Shown: positions 1 to 8,845, counted from the stretch's first letter. The stretch is DNA of 64,000 nucleotides from Lutibacter sp. HS1-25 (GCF_004121075.1 NZ_RHLN01000004.1:62001-126000), one strand, 5' to 3'. The notes: a model not told the origin generated them from the letters alone. Numbers and translations are program-made.

Positions 1-309
1 CCAAATTTACAATGGAATCATCCTTCTTTTACTTCCTATGGCGAAAAATATGCTTCAATAAGAAATGAGCGTTATCGCTATTTAAATTACCCCGATGGTA
101 CCGAAGAATTATATGATTTATTAAATGACCCTTATGAATGGACCAATATTGCTAATGATAAAAATGTTGAAAAAATTAAGGAAGAATTAAAAAAACAAAT
201 GCCAGAAAAATGGGCTCCTACCTTAGGGGGTAGATTAGAAGTGCCACGAGATTATAAGAAAGTGATGCGTCCAGGTATGTTAAATGCTCCTAAAGCAAAT
301 GGATCTTAA
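1..309 (+). CDS. S1-family sulfatase, C-terminal end (partial)
   Basis: The reading frame is open from the first base to a TAA stop, giving 102 residues. It holds the typical end of an S1 sulfatase: an ELYDLLNDPYEWTNI stretch matching the family pattern LYDL..DP.E..N, then a short basic tail. The catalytic Cys/Ser and metal-binding residues lie outside the window, so subfamily and substrate cannot be judged. Its last 144 bp are nearly duplicated at 3735-3878 (see the pseudogene entry). As a family, these enzymes remove sulfate esters from algal glycans in the periplasm or at the cell surface. Assignment to S1 is fairly sure from the tail motif and from the sulfatase-rich context. Confidence 0.8.
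   Translation, partial: PNLQWNHPSFTSYGEKYASIRNERYRYLNYPDGTEELYDLLNDPYEWTNIANDKNVEKIKEELKKQMPEKWAPTLGGRLEVPRDYKKVMRPGMLNAPKANGS
166..309 (+). repeat. Direct repeat copy 1 (sulfatase 3' end)
   Basis: This 144-bp segment recurs in the same orientation at 3735-3878 with seven substitutions and no indel, about 95 percent identity. The two copies flank the LytTR and DUF5916 genes. Confidence 0.95.
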
Positions 310-440
310 TTTTATAAAACTAAAAATTAAAAATTAGTTGGATGAATTCATGTTTGAAATGAAATTCGAATTAAATTTAAGTAACAATTTAAATATCAAA
401 ATGTTAAAGTGTAGCATTATTGTATTGATGAATTTGAATT

Positions 441-1205
441 ATGTATAAACAAATAATTTTAATAGGTGTTTTTGTATTTTTAAATTTGATTTTTGGACGA
501 ATGTTTCAAAACACTATTAATTCGTTGTGCTATGCAGAACTAGGTGTATTTGCTTTTTCAAGTTTTTTATTTTGGAATTTTACTGCAAAAATTATTAAAA
601 CTTGGAACATTAAATGGTATATTTTTCAAGATATTAAAATGGTGGGTATACATGCTGGTTTGGCAATAATGACTTCTTTAATGAATGTGCTTATTGGTCA
701 ATGGTTCATTTTTGTATATGGATATTTTATGTACGAAGGATACGAATCCTTTAACTATTATTTTTTAAATGCTAGTCATACCAATCATATTGCGGTTAAC
801 TTATTATGTTATTTTTCATTGGTTTTCTATTTTCTGAATAATTCTAAAAAAGAAGAACAGTTTGTAGATGAAAAAGATGACTTTAATATTTATGATAAAA
901 TTTTGGTATCTAAATCCGGAACAAAATATTTAATTAATCTAGAAGATTTAATTTATGTAGAAAGTTCGAATAACTGTATTGTTCTTCATACAGAAAAAGG
1001 AAAGTTTGTAAAATATCAAAGTTTAAAATCATTTCAAGATATTCTTCCTGAGAGACAGTTTATTAGAACTCATCGTTCATTTATAGTAAATGTGAATTAT
1101 ATTGCATGTATTTTAAAAAATAAAAATGGTGATGGGATCCTAAAATTAATTAGTGGAGATGAACTTAAATTTAGCCGAACGTATCAACATTTAATTATCC
1201 AATAA
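441..1205 (+). CDS. Membrane-anchored LytTR-family transcriptional regulator
   Basis: The protein has 254 residues. The first 135 or so contain about four hydrophobic segments (near 4-20, 33-50, 65-85 and 112-133), so it is probably an inner-membrane protein. Residues 150-254 form a LytTR DNA-binding domain, with the family-typical LEDLIYVES segment, a Phe-Ile-Arg-Thr-His-Arg-Ser-Phe stretch and a following VNVNYI. There is no receiver or kinase domain, so any signal would enter through the membrane part or a partner. It lies between a sulfatase and a DUF5916 gene, and a 21-bp-spaced direct repeat typical of LytTR operators lies just downstream (1214-1247). A local regulatory role is inferred from this. 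Confidence 0.85.
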   Translation: MYKQIILIGVFVFLNLIFGRMFQNTINSLCYAELGVFAFSSFLFWNFTAKIIKTWNIKWYIFQDIKMVGIHAGLAIMTSLMNVLIGQWFIFVYGYFMYEGYESFNYYFLNASHTNHIAVNLLCYFSLVFYFLNNSKKEEQFVDEKDDFNIYDKILVSKSGTKYLINLEDLIYVESSNNCIVLHTEKGKFVKYQSLKSFQDILPERQFIRTHRSFIVNVNYIACILKNKNGDGILKLISGDELKFSRTYQHLIIQ

Positions 1206-1213
1206 TTTAGGTT

Positions 1214-1247
1214 GCTACTTACCATTAAAACACCGCAACTTGCCACT
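1214..1247 (+). promoter_or_regulatory. Candidate LytTR operator: two direct repeats 21 bp apart
   Basis: The 13-mers GCTACTTACCATT (1214-1226) and GCAACTTGCCACT (1235-1247) match at 10 of 13 positions and start 21 bp apart, two helical turns. LytTR regulators typically bind imperfect direct repeats with this spacing. The site lies between the LytTR gene and the DUF5916 gene, about 30 bp before a -7-like TAGTTTCG (1277-1284). Confidence 0.5.
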
Positions 1248-1302
1248 GTTTTATTTTTTGTTTGTATAGGTTCCTTTAGTTTCGCTGAAAAAAATTATTT
1301 CA

Positions 1303-3534
1303 ATGAAACATTTTATTTCTATATACTTTATATACTTAATGGTGCATAATGGTTTTTCTCAAAGCTATTTAGATACTGTTGAGGACATTTATAAAACAGA
1401 TAAGTTAGTTACTCTGGATGGTAATTTGGATGATGAGGTTTGGAAAGATTTAAAGCCATTTCATTTTACTGAATATAGCCCAAGTTGGGGGCAAACAGAT
1501 GTTTTAACATCTTTATACGTTACGTTTGATGACAATTATCTTTATGTAGGTTTCGATGCAAAAGATCCAAATCCAGAAAAAATAATAAAAAGAACTCTTG
1601 TTAGGGATGGGTATTATGGAGATGATTATAGTACCATTTACATAGACCCTAACCAAACAGGAAAAAATGCTTTTATGTTTAGTGTATATCCTTCGGGAGC
1701 TCGATTGGATCATGCTATTTATAATGATAATGTTTCGTTGGGAAGGTCTTCCGATGGTCCTACATATGATATGATTTGGGAAGGTAAATCTCAAATAAAT
1801 GCAGATGGATGGCAATCGGAATTTCGTATTCCTTTGTCGGTACTTAGGTTCGAAATAAGAAATGGGCAAGTGTTGGGTGGTATTTCGGCAGTTAGGACTA
1901 TAAATTATGATAACAAACTTTTGGTATATCCAAAATTACCACAAGAAATTTCGGGTGCAATTGCCCAACCCTCCCTCAAAAAACCAGTGCGTTTTATTGG
2001 TTTGCTGCCAAAAAAGGATTTACAAATAACACCTTATATTTTAGGGTCAAATAATAATGAATATCATATTGACCCTAAGAATTCAACATTCAATAAAGTA
2101 TCAAAATCTAAATTGAACGCTGGTTTGGATGTTCGCATTGGTGTGACCCCAAATCTTACGTTGGATCTCACGTTAAATACCGATTTCTCACAAGTTGATA
2201 TTGATAATCAGATTGTTAATTTGGATAGATCTTCCATTTTTCTTCCTGAGCGGAGAAAGTTTTTTTTACAGCAAGCAGGTCTATTTATTTTTAATACCGG
2301 TCTGCAATCTCAATTATTTTATAGCAGAACCATAGGTATAAACAACGGACAGTTAACACCTATTATTGGAGGAGCTAAATTAACGGGGGAATTAGGAAAT
2401 TGGGATGTAGGTTTTATTACTCTGCAAACAGAAGGTATTAAGATAAACCAAAATGCAATAGACTCTGAAAATTTTAGTGTGTTAAGATTGAGGAGAAAAG
2501 TTTTTAATAACCGTTCGTTTATAGGTTTTATGGCTACAAATAGGGTTAGGAATGATTATTTTAATTCGGCTATAGGATTGGATGGTGTTTTTGATTTGGG
2601 TCATGAAAACTTATTGATTGGTTCCATATCGAGTACTTTTGAAGGTAAAAATTATGGCAATACATCCTTTAATTTACTTGATAATTCAAGGTTAGCACTT
2701 CAGTTTAATCAAAGAAAACAAGAGGGTTGGTTTATGAAAGGAGCCTACGAATATTCAGGAGATTTATATAATCCAGCCATGGGTTTTGTAAAACGAAATA
2801 AGCATCACAATATTCATGGTGAGCTTGAAAATGGAAAGTTTAATAGAACGAAAGTAGATGGTATTTTTAATTATAGAAAGCTAACGTTAGTAAATTCGGA
2901 TGTGTTTTATACGCCAGATTTATCAAAAGTGCTTACTTGGTATAACAGTACAGGCTATATGGGTAGATTTTTTACGGGTGAAGAAGTGTCACTTTCAGGA
3001 ACCATGCAATATGAGTTTTTAGAGCAACCCCTTAAGTTTTCGGATGACATTAGCATTCCTAAAGGACAATATTTTTTTAAATTTTTAAAAGGTCAATTTA
3101 CTAGTGCTAAAAGAAGTGCATTAAAAGCAACTACTTCAATTCAATATGGAGAATTTTTTGACGGTAATAATTTAGAGTTTCAATTTTCGCCAGAATGGAA
3201 TATTAATGAGCATGTTTCCTTAATTGGTTCTTGGAGGCTTAACCATTTGAATTTTAAAACCCGACAGATTGATGAATGGATTAACATTCCGCAAATGCGA
3301 ATAATTTGGGCCTATAATTTGCATCTATCAGGTAGTATCACGGCACAATATAATTCACTCACAAATAAATTTTTTACTAGTGCAAGATTACGTTATAACT
3401 TTAAAGATGGACATGATTTTTATTTAGCTTACAATAAAGGCTATAATACAATACGAGATTTTAGCACGTTTCAATTACCTTATTATAATAACCAAGTAAT
3501 TGTTGCAAAATACACCATTACCTTTATGAAATAA
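1303..3534 (+). CDS. DUF5916 outer-membrane protein with CBM9-like N-terminal domain
   Basis: The 743-residue protein starts with a signal peptide ending near residue 20 (NGFSQ/S). Residues 30-225 resemble a carbohydrate-binding family 9 fold, seen in DGNLDDEVWKD, a tryptophan-rich face and the FRIPLSVLRF segment. Residues 230-743 have the alternating pattern and aromatic-rich strands of the DUF5916 domain, probably an outer-membrane beta-barrel; the last residues FMK fit a barrel end. Proteins of this type are common in marine Bacteroidota, and their biochemical role is unknown. It is probably transcribed with or controlled by the LytTR gene 97 bp upstream. Together the two genes form the cargo between the two sulfatase-tail repeats. 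Confidence 0.8.
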   Translation: MKHFISIYFIYLMVHNGFSQSYLDTVEDIYKTDKLVTLDGNLDDEVWKDLKPFHFTEYSPSWGQTDVLTSLYVTFDDNYLYVGFDAKDPNPEKIIKRTLVRDGYYGDDYSTIYIDPNQTGKNAFMFSVYPSGARLDHAIYNDNVSLGRSSDGPTYDMIWEGKSQINADGWQSEFRIPLSVLRFEIRNGQVLGGISAVRTINYDNKLLVYPKLPQEISGAIAQPSLKKPVRFIGLLPKKDLQITPYILGSNNNEYHIDPKNSTFNKVSKSKLNAGLDVRIGVTPNLTLDLTLNTDFSQVDIDNQIVNLDRSSIFLPERRKFFLQQAGLFIFNTGLQSQLFYSRTIGINNGQLTPIIGGAKLTGELGNWDVGFITLQTEGIKINQNAIDSENFSVLRLRRKVFNNRSFIGFMATNRVRNDYFNSAIGLDGVFDLGHENLLIGSISSTFEGKNYGNTSFNLLDNSRLALQFNQRKQEGWFMKGAYEYSGDLYNPAMGFVKRNKHHNIHGELENGKFNRTKVDGIFNYRKLTLVNSDVFYTPDLSKVLTWYNSTGYMGRFFTGEEVSLSGTMQYEFLEQPLKFSDDISIPKGQYFFKFLKGQFTSAKRSALKATTSIQYGEFFDGNNLEFQFSPEWNINEHVSLIGSWRLNHLNFKTRQIDEWINIPQMRIIWAYNLHLSGSITAQYNSLTNKFFTSARLRYNFKDGHDFYLAYNKGYNTIRDFSTFQLPYYNNQVIVAKYTITFMK

Positions 3535-3734
3535 AAATTCAAAAAATCACAATTTTAAAAGGTCAATAAATTAATTAAATGAAAATTGTCTTTTTAAAAT
3601 AACAATTATCAAAAATATTTTTAGTTTCAATTGAACTAAATAGCTAAAAAATTGAATAAATGAGATATTAATTTCATGTATTGTATATTATGTTTGATTC
3701 TTTTCAACATGCCAATATTCTTATTGAGAAATAA
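3535..3734. other. Intergenic stretch with eroded sulfatase sequence
   Basis: This AT-rich stretch has no convincing gene. From about 3681 it can be read, in the frame of the downstream repeat, as a diverged sulfatase tail: LY..FDSFQHANI against LYDLLNDPYEWTNI in the 5' gene. Homology therefore probably continues upstream of the well-conserved 144 bp at much lower identity. Confidence 0.5.
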
Positions 3735-3878
3735 GTTGAAAAAATTAAGGAAGAATTAAAAAAACAAATACCAGAAAAATAGGTTCCGACCTTAGGGGGT
3801 AGATTAGAAGTGCCACGAGATTATAAGAAAGTGATGCGTCCAGGTATGTTAAATGCTCCTAAAGCTAATGAATCATAA
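3735..3878 (+). pseudogene. Truncated sulfatase 3' end (direct repeat copy 2)
   Basis: This is a near-identical 144-bp copy of the end of the sulfatase at 1-309, including its TAA stop. Seven bases differ. One changes a TGG Trp codon to TAG (about 3780-3782), another removes a Met codon, and an in-frame TAA lies directly upstream (3732-3734). It therefore cannot encode a sulfatase. It lies 12 bp before the GH43-type gene at 3891 in the same orientation. Its position suggests the sulfatase once ran directly into that GH43 gene. The LytTR/DUF5916 block would then have been placed between two sulfatase copies, one of which decayed. Confidence 0.9.
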
Positions 3879-3890
3879 ATTATAAAAAAA

Positions 3891-4961
3891 ATGAAAACAA
3901 CGATTTTAAATCTACTTTTTTTTAGTCTTGTAAGCATAGTTTCTCAAGCTCAAATTCAAGACGAATTAGAAGTTTATTCAAAAAACAAGGACTCTATTTC
4001 TATAGATGATTTAATTGTACACGACCCTTGTATTTTAGCCGATAAAAACTCCAAATCATATTTTATTTACGAAAAGTTTGCGCCAGATAGATTCCCAGGC
4101 TTGGTTGAAGGTGCTCCAGAAGGAAAAGCGGGTGTTTTTTATCAAGAAAGTAAAGATTTAAAAATGTGGTCTAGACCAAAAGCAGCTTTTGTTATTCCTG
4201 ATGATTTTTGGGCAGATGATGATTCTGGACCTTGGGCACCTGAAGTTCATTGTCACAAGGGTAAATACTATATGTTTACTACGTTTAATGCGTGGAATAA
4301 AATTATGGATACGCGAGAAGGTAGACCGCCATTAACTTGGAGAGCTTCGCAAATATTAGTGGCCGATTCACCAAAAGGGCCTTTCATACCTTTTGAAAAT
4401 AAGCCAGCAACTCCGGAGGGGGAAATGACACTTGATGCCACATTCTATTTTGAAGATGGGCAACCTTGGATGATTTATTGTCACGAGTGGGTTCAATTGG
4501 GTAACGGATTGATAAAAGCGATTAAACTTTCTGAGGATTTATCGAAAACTATAGGTGATCCTATAGTGCTTCTTGATGCAGGTGATGCTAAATGGGCAAA
4601 GAAAAACATCAATTATAAAGGTACTTTATATCCCGGAGCAGTAACAGATGGCGCTTATTTTTATAGAACAAAAGCCGGAAAATTAGTGATGATTTGGTCA
4701 AGTTGGTCTGAAAATAATTTATATGCAACCGCTACTGCGATATCAGAAAGCGATAAAATAACAGGTCCTTGGAAAATGGATGACACGCCTATACTTTGGG
4801 ATGATAGAGGACACGGAATGATTTTCGAAGATTTTCAAGGTCGTTTATTATTATGTGTTCATCGCTATTTTCATTATCCAAAAACAAGGGTACAGTTATA
4901 TGAATTAGAAGATATTGGCGAAACTATTAAAGTTAAAAAACAAATTTTAGGGAGTGAGTGA
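3891..4961 (+). CDS. GH43-type five-bladed propeller glycosidase, secreted
   Basis: The 356-residue protein has a signal peptide (cleavage near SQAQ, 21). The propeller pattern includes HDPCILAD (Asp45, candidate general base), WAPEVH near 115-120, TLDATFYFEDG (Asp182, candidate pKa modulator) and VTDGAYFYRT (around Asp253) where classical GH43 enzymes have EGP. Glu199 in CHEW is another possible acid. It is a paralogue of the protein at 28991-29980, which has the same replacements. It follows a sulfatase remnant by 12 bp, suggesting an older sulfatase-GH43 operon. It is probably an exo-acting enzyme on a (de)sulfated algal oligosaccharide; its specificity is unknown. Confidence 0.75.
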   Translation: MKTTILNLLFFSLVSIVSQAQIQDELEVYSKNKDSISIDDLIVHDPCILADKNSKSYFIYEKFAPDRFPGLVEGAPEGKAGVFYQESKDLKMWSRPKAAFVIPDDFWADDDSGPWAPEVHCHKGKYYMFTTFNAWNKIMDTREGRPPLTWRASQILVADSPKGPFIPFENKPATPEGEMTLDATFYFEDGQPWMIYCHEWVQLGNGLIKAIKLSEDLSKTIGDPIVLLDAGDAKWAKKNINYKGTLYPGAVTDGAYFYRTKAGKLVMIWSSWSENNLYATATAISESDKITGPWKMDDTPILWDDRGHGMIFEDFQGRLLLCVHRYFHYPKTRVQLYELEDIGETIKVKKQILGSE

Positions 4962-5284
4962 TACCTTATAAAAAATTAGTTAACAGATCTTGAAGAAAAG
5001 GATAAATGAATGATATTTTCAATTTGATTACAATATCAGATAAGAAAAAATTAAACAGAATATGAAAAATATTATTGTAACATATATGGTTTTGTTTTTT
5101 GAGTATTCAAATTCAAGCTCAAGAAACCTAATAAATTTTAAAATCCCAATTATCCTGGGTTTTATACAGACCCTTCAATTACTAGAGAGGGAGACATATT
5201 GTATTGTTATTTAAAGATATAAACATGTGATGTTGAGGTTTGTTTAAGGGTGTAAGTCAAGTCAAGTTAGTTAAAAAATAAAAA
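4962..5284. other. Intergenic stretch with GH43 gene remnant
   Basis: There is no intact gene in this 323-bp stretch. The first 100 bp are AT-rich with nothing recognisable. From 5062 it contains the eroded 5' end of a GH43 gene (separate entry), then about 60 bp leading to the next start codon. Confidence 0.7.
5062..5222 (+). pseudogene. Remnant of a GH43 gene 5' end, frameshifted
   Basis: Starting at an ATG there is a hydrophobic leader, then FKIPIILGF, and after a one-base shift YTDPSITREGD. The intact GH43 gene at 7206 reads FQNPIIPGFHPDPSITRVGD at the same place. At DNA level the runs agaaacct, cctgg-ttttat and ccttcaattac-agag are shared with 7206-7340. The remnant covers only the signal peptide and the first propeller strand with the catalytic Asp, then hits a stop and is cut off before the gene at 5285. 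It is best explained as the leftover of a duplicated or interrupted GH43 gene. Confidence 0.8.
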
Positions 5285-7114
5285 ATGTTTAATAAAGTAC
5301 CATTATATATTGTAATACTTTTATGTTCTTTAAAATCCCAATCACAAACAGGTTTTTGTAGAGATGGATATGGCAATAAGAGCGATCCAATTTTTATAGA
5401 AAACTTTGGCATTGGCGAAACAGTAGAATTGTCACAAGGAACCAGCCCTTATACCTATGAACAAGGTAAGCTTACAACTGCGGGTAGTTACCATGTGTCT
5501 AGTGTAAGTGAATGGTTTAATGAGGATAATACACTCGATGATAATGGTCGAGCTTTAATTATGAGAATTGGTAAAAACCCAGGTATACCTTATAGTTTAA
5601 AAATAGAAAATCTTTGTCCTAATACAACTTATACTTTAGAGTTTTATTATAATATTTTTTCTCCAACAGTATGTAAAATTGATCAGGGCATTACTTTTAA
5701 TACAGATTTTAATATTGATAATTCTATTAGCAATGGTTTTTATTATGGTATTTTTTCTACTGGGTGGGGAAAGAGTTCAATAAGGTTTACAACAGTAACT
5801 CAAAATTCTGTAACATTTTATATTGAACTTAAATCTGGAACAGAGTGTACTTATTACCTAGCCATAGATGATATTACTTTAAAAGCATGTGGTGAAAAAG
5901 TGTTATTAAGTGATAGAACCGGAAGAAACAGTGTTAAAATTTGTCAGAGTGATTTTCCTTTTTCAACTACGCTAAATGCTTCCCCTAACTATAGTGGAGC
6001 TAAGCAACATAATTATCAATGGCAATCAAGTTCTGATGGTATTAATTGGGGCAATATTGTGGGCGAAACACGAAGTGATTTTACAACACCATCAATAAGC
6101 GAAACAACTTATTTTAGAGCCATAGTGAACCATGGCAATATTTTATGTGGTAATAATAATTTAGAATATCAATATCCATCTGAAATTTATGCTGTAAGCG
6201 TAATTGATTCAATAACGCCTCCTATTCCAAAAGGAGATTTGACGTTTTGTGAGGGAGACTCAAAAACTGTTTCTGTAACTGTTGATAATGGCTTAACTGT
6301 AGACTGGTACGATGCCCCCACAGGTGGTAATTTATTGCTCGCTAACAGCAATGAGTTTGACCCAAAAGGAGTTTCAGGAACCTATTATGCAGAGGCAAGG
6401 CTTTATTATAGTAATAATTGTTCTTCATCAAGAACAGCTGTAAAAGTAGATTATATAAAACCACCTGAAATTAAAGATGAAACTATCGTATTATGTGAGA
6501 ACACAAATAGTACAATTCATGCAGGTGTTACCGCCAATAACTATTTGTGGAGTAACGGAGAAACAACTGAAGGGATTACGGTAAATGAACCAGGAATATA
6601 TTCGGTCGACATAAATTTTAATGGGTGTGTAATAAAAAAAGTAATAACAGTTACTTCTTCTAATTTTAGTTTTGAAAGTGTTATCTCAGACAGGAAAAAT
6701 ATAGTGGTTACAACAAACATACCTGGAAACTTTCTATATTCTATAGATGGTAATATTTTTCAATCTAGCAATGTTTTTACAAACATTGAAGGAGGTTTGT
6801 ATACAATTTATGTTAAAGATAGAAATTGCAATGAGCCTGTAACAACACAATTTATACATTTTTATATACCGTCATTTTTTACACCAAATGGAGATGGTAT
6901 CAATGATTTTTTTGAATTAAATGGTCTTGAACTTTTTAAAACATCACAAGTTTTAATTTTCGATCGGTTTGGAAAACTATTAAAAAGTTCCAAAAACGCC
7001 CCGTTTTTATGGGACGGTACCTATTTAGGTCATAAATTACCATCAGACGATTATTGGTGTGTTGTTATTGCTGATGACAGAAAATTCACTGGCCATTTTA
7101 CGCTCAAACGGTAG
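5285..7114 (+). CDS. Cell-surface protein with Ig-like domains and T9SS type-B sorting domain
   Basis: The 609-residue protein has a signal peptide ending near residue 20. Residues 30-205 look like a jelly-roll domain (IENLCPNTTYTLEFYYN; YYLAIDDITLKAC). Residues 215-305 and 315-395 look like Ig-type folds (YQWQSSSDGINW; WYDAPTGG). A short cysteine-containing repeat follows. Residues 525-609 form the gliding-motility-type C-terminal domain, with FFTPNGDGIND, IFDRFGKLL and a WDGTY turn, which sends proteins to the surface through T9SS. No catalytic motif is visible, so an adhesion or glycan-binding role is likely. It sits between a GH43 remnant and an intact GH43 gene, as if inserted there. Confidence 0.8.
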   Translation: MFNKVPLYIVILLCSLKSQSQTGFCRDGYGNKSDPIFIENFGIGETVELSQGTSPYTYEQGKLTTAGSYHVSSVSEWFNEDNTLDDNGRALIMRIGKNPGIPYSLKIENLCPNTTYTLEFYYNIFSPTVCKIDQGITFNTDFNIDNSISNGFYYGIFSTGWGKSSIRFTTVTQNSVTFYIELKSGTECTYYLAIDDITLKACGEKVLLSDRTGRNSVKICQSDFPFSTTLNASPNYSGAKQHNYQWQSSSDGINWGNIVGETRSDFTTPSISETTYFRAIVNHGNILCGNNNLEYQYPSEIYAVSVIDSITPPIPKGDLTFCEGDSKTVSVTVDNGLTVDWYDAPTGGNLLLANSNEFDPKGVSGTYYAEARLYYSNNCSSSRTAVKVDYIKPPEIKDETIVLCENTNSTIHAGVTANNYLWSNGETTEGITVNEPGIYSVDINFNGCVIKKVITVTSSNFSFESVISDRKNIVVTTNIPGNFLYSIDGNIFQSSNVFTNIEGGLYTIYVKDRNCNEPVTTQFIHFYIPSFFTPNGDGINDFFELNGLELFKTSQVLIFDRFGKLLKSSKNAPFLWDGTYLGHKLPSDDYWCVVIADDRKFTGHFTLKR

Positions 7115-7205
7115 TGTTTTTTTATTTTAAAAGATGAACAAAATAACAATTATGCAGATTTAGATAGGTTTAGTTATCAAACTCAAAATAAAAATTAATA
7201 ATATA

Positions 7206-8834
7206 ATGAAAAGATTAAACTTAATTATAGTTGCCATAGTAATGGTCTCTATAATACATGCGCAAAACGCACCAGAAACCTTTCAAAACCCAATCATTCC
7301 TGGTTTTCATCCAGATCCTTCAATTACGAGAGTTGGAGACGACTATTATTTGGTGAATTCATCATTTAATATGTTTCCTGGGATTCCTATTTTTCATAGT
7401 AAAGACTTGGTAAACTGGCAACAAATAGGAAATGTATTAGATAGACCAGAGCAATTGTTGATGAAAACGCCGGGAAATGGTGGTGGTATTTGGGCGCCAA
7501 CCATAAGGTATCATGACGGTTTGTATTATGTTATTGTAACTTGTAAACAATGTATTAATGATTGTGGCTGTGGTGACAATTTTTATGTGACAGCTAAAGA
7601 TCCTAAAGGCCCGTGGTCCAATCCAATTTGGGTAGATACTTCTCATGGCATTGATCCTACAATTTTTTGGGATGATGATGGTAAAACATATTATGTAGGT
7701 TCTACACATGACATTGGCGGCCCTCAAGAATGGGATTCGCAAGACAGAATTTACATTAGTGAAATTGATTTAAAAACAGGTAAATTAATTTCTGAACCCA
7801 TTTTATTAACAACAGGTCATGCAACCAATGCCAAATTTGCTGAAGGGCCTCATATTTATAAAATAAAAAATAAATATTTGTTAATGATTTCTGAAGGTGG
7901 TACTTGGAATAACCACGCCATTACAACTTTTGAAGCCGATAAGGTAACTGGACCTTATAAACCAACACAAGTAAATCCGGTTTTAACACATAGGCATTTA
8001 GGTAATAATTTTCCAATTACCACAGTTGGACACGCCGATTTGGTTCAAACGCAAAATGGAGATTGGTGGTCGGTAATGTTGGCTTGCAGACCAATTGAAG
8101 GTAAGTATTATTTAGGTCGAGAAACTTTTTTAACACCGGTTAAATTTGAAGGTGTCATACCAATTTTTAATGAAGGAATTGGTCAAGTACTATTAGAAGA
8201 TAAGCGTCCAGATTTAACTTGGCATCCTTTTAATAAAAAGACAATAGATGACTTTGAAGATGAAAAATTAGGCTTTGAATGGAATTTTATTAGAACGCCT
8301 CTTGACAAATGGTACAACTTAAAAAAAGGAAATCTTGAAATAAAACTTCGACCTGAAAAAATAACAGATAAAAACAATCCTTCTTTTATTGGTCGCAGAT
8401 TAGAATATCTTAAAAGTAGTGCCATTACAAAAATGAATTTTAAAACTTCTAAAGAAAATGAAGTGGCAGGATTGGTAACCCTTCAAAATGAAAATTTTCA
8501 ATATCAATTGCTAAAAACAAATAAAACCATTGAGTTAATTAAAGTGTATAATGCTGATAGAAAAATACAAACGATTCAAAAAATAGCCGTTATTCCTTAT
8601 AAAAAAGAGACGGTGGTTTTAAAAGTTGAAAACGATTTAATGACCCTTCGTTTTTATGCTGGTGAAACTGAAAATAGTTTGGTTCAAGTAGGTGCAGACC
8701 AAGATGCTTCAGTAATATCATCAAGTGTTGCAGGTGGTTTTATTGGTGCTTATATAGGAATGTATGCATCAAGTAACAGTAAAAAATCAACAAATAAAGC
8801 TAGTTTTGATTGCTTTGAATACAAGCCTTTTTAA
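7206..8834 (+). CDS. GH43 beta-xylosidase/arabinofuranosidase-like enzyme, secreted
   Basis: The 542-residue protein has a signal peptide ending at about residue 20 (HAQ). The catalytic GH43 propeller spans about 25-330. All three expected acidic residues are present: Asp37 in HPDPS (base), Asp150 in GIDPT (pKa modulator) and Glu213 in AEGPH (acid). Residues 345-542 form the C-terminal concanavalin-like domain usual for xylosidase-type GH43 (the WNFIRTP start and GAYIGMYASS near the end). The domain order fits the subfamilies active on xylosides and arabinosides, though specificity cannot be read from sequence. The DUF1080 gene follows after 11 bp, so both are probably one operon. A decayed copy of its 5' end lies at 5062-5222. 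Confidence 0.85.
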   Translation: MKRLNLIIVAIVMVSIIHAQNAPETFQNPIIPGFHPDPSITRVGDDYYLVNSSFNMFPGIPIFHSKDLVNWQQIGNVLDRPEQLLMKTPGNGGGIWAPTIRYHDGLYYVIVTCKQCINDCGCGDNFYVTAKDPKGPWSNPIWVDTSHGIDPTIFWDDDGKTYYVGSTHDIGGPQEWDSQDRIYISEIDLKTGKLISEPILLTTGHATNAKFAEGPHIYKIKNKYLLMISEGGTWNNHAITTFEADKVTGPYKPTQVNPVLTHRHLGNNFPITTVGHADLVQTQNGDWWSVMLACRPIEGKYYLGRETFLTPVKFEGVIPIFNEGIGQVLLEDKRPDLTWHPFNKKTIDDFEDEKLGFEWNFIRTPLDKWYNLKKGNLEIKLRPEKITDKNNPSFIGRRLEYLKSSAITKMNFKTSKENEVAGLVTLQNENFQYQLLKTNKTIELIKVYNADRKIQTIQKIAVIPYKKETVVLKVENDLMTLRFYAGETENSLVQVGADQDASVISSSVAGGFIGAYIGMYASSNSKKSTNKASFDCFEYKPF

Positions 8835-8845
8835 TTTACTAAATT

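Noticed and set aside
1513-1869. A 118-codon minus-strand frame inside the DUF5916 gene
   Set aside because: It is a shadow of the real gene, with no start context or recognisable domain. The same applies to similar frames inside the GH43, GH49-like, SusC and protease genes.
166-3878. The two 144-bp repeats as ends of a transposon
   Set aside because: They are direct, not inverted, consist of sulfatase coding sequence, and the interval holds no transposase or recombinase.
4962-5061. A possible promoter or small RNA before the GH43 remnant
   Set aside because: No TAnnTTTG box, hairpin or repeat could be identified in these 100 bp.
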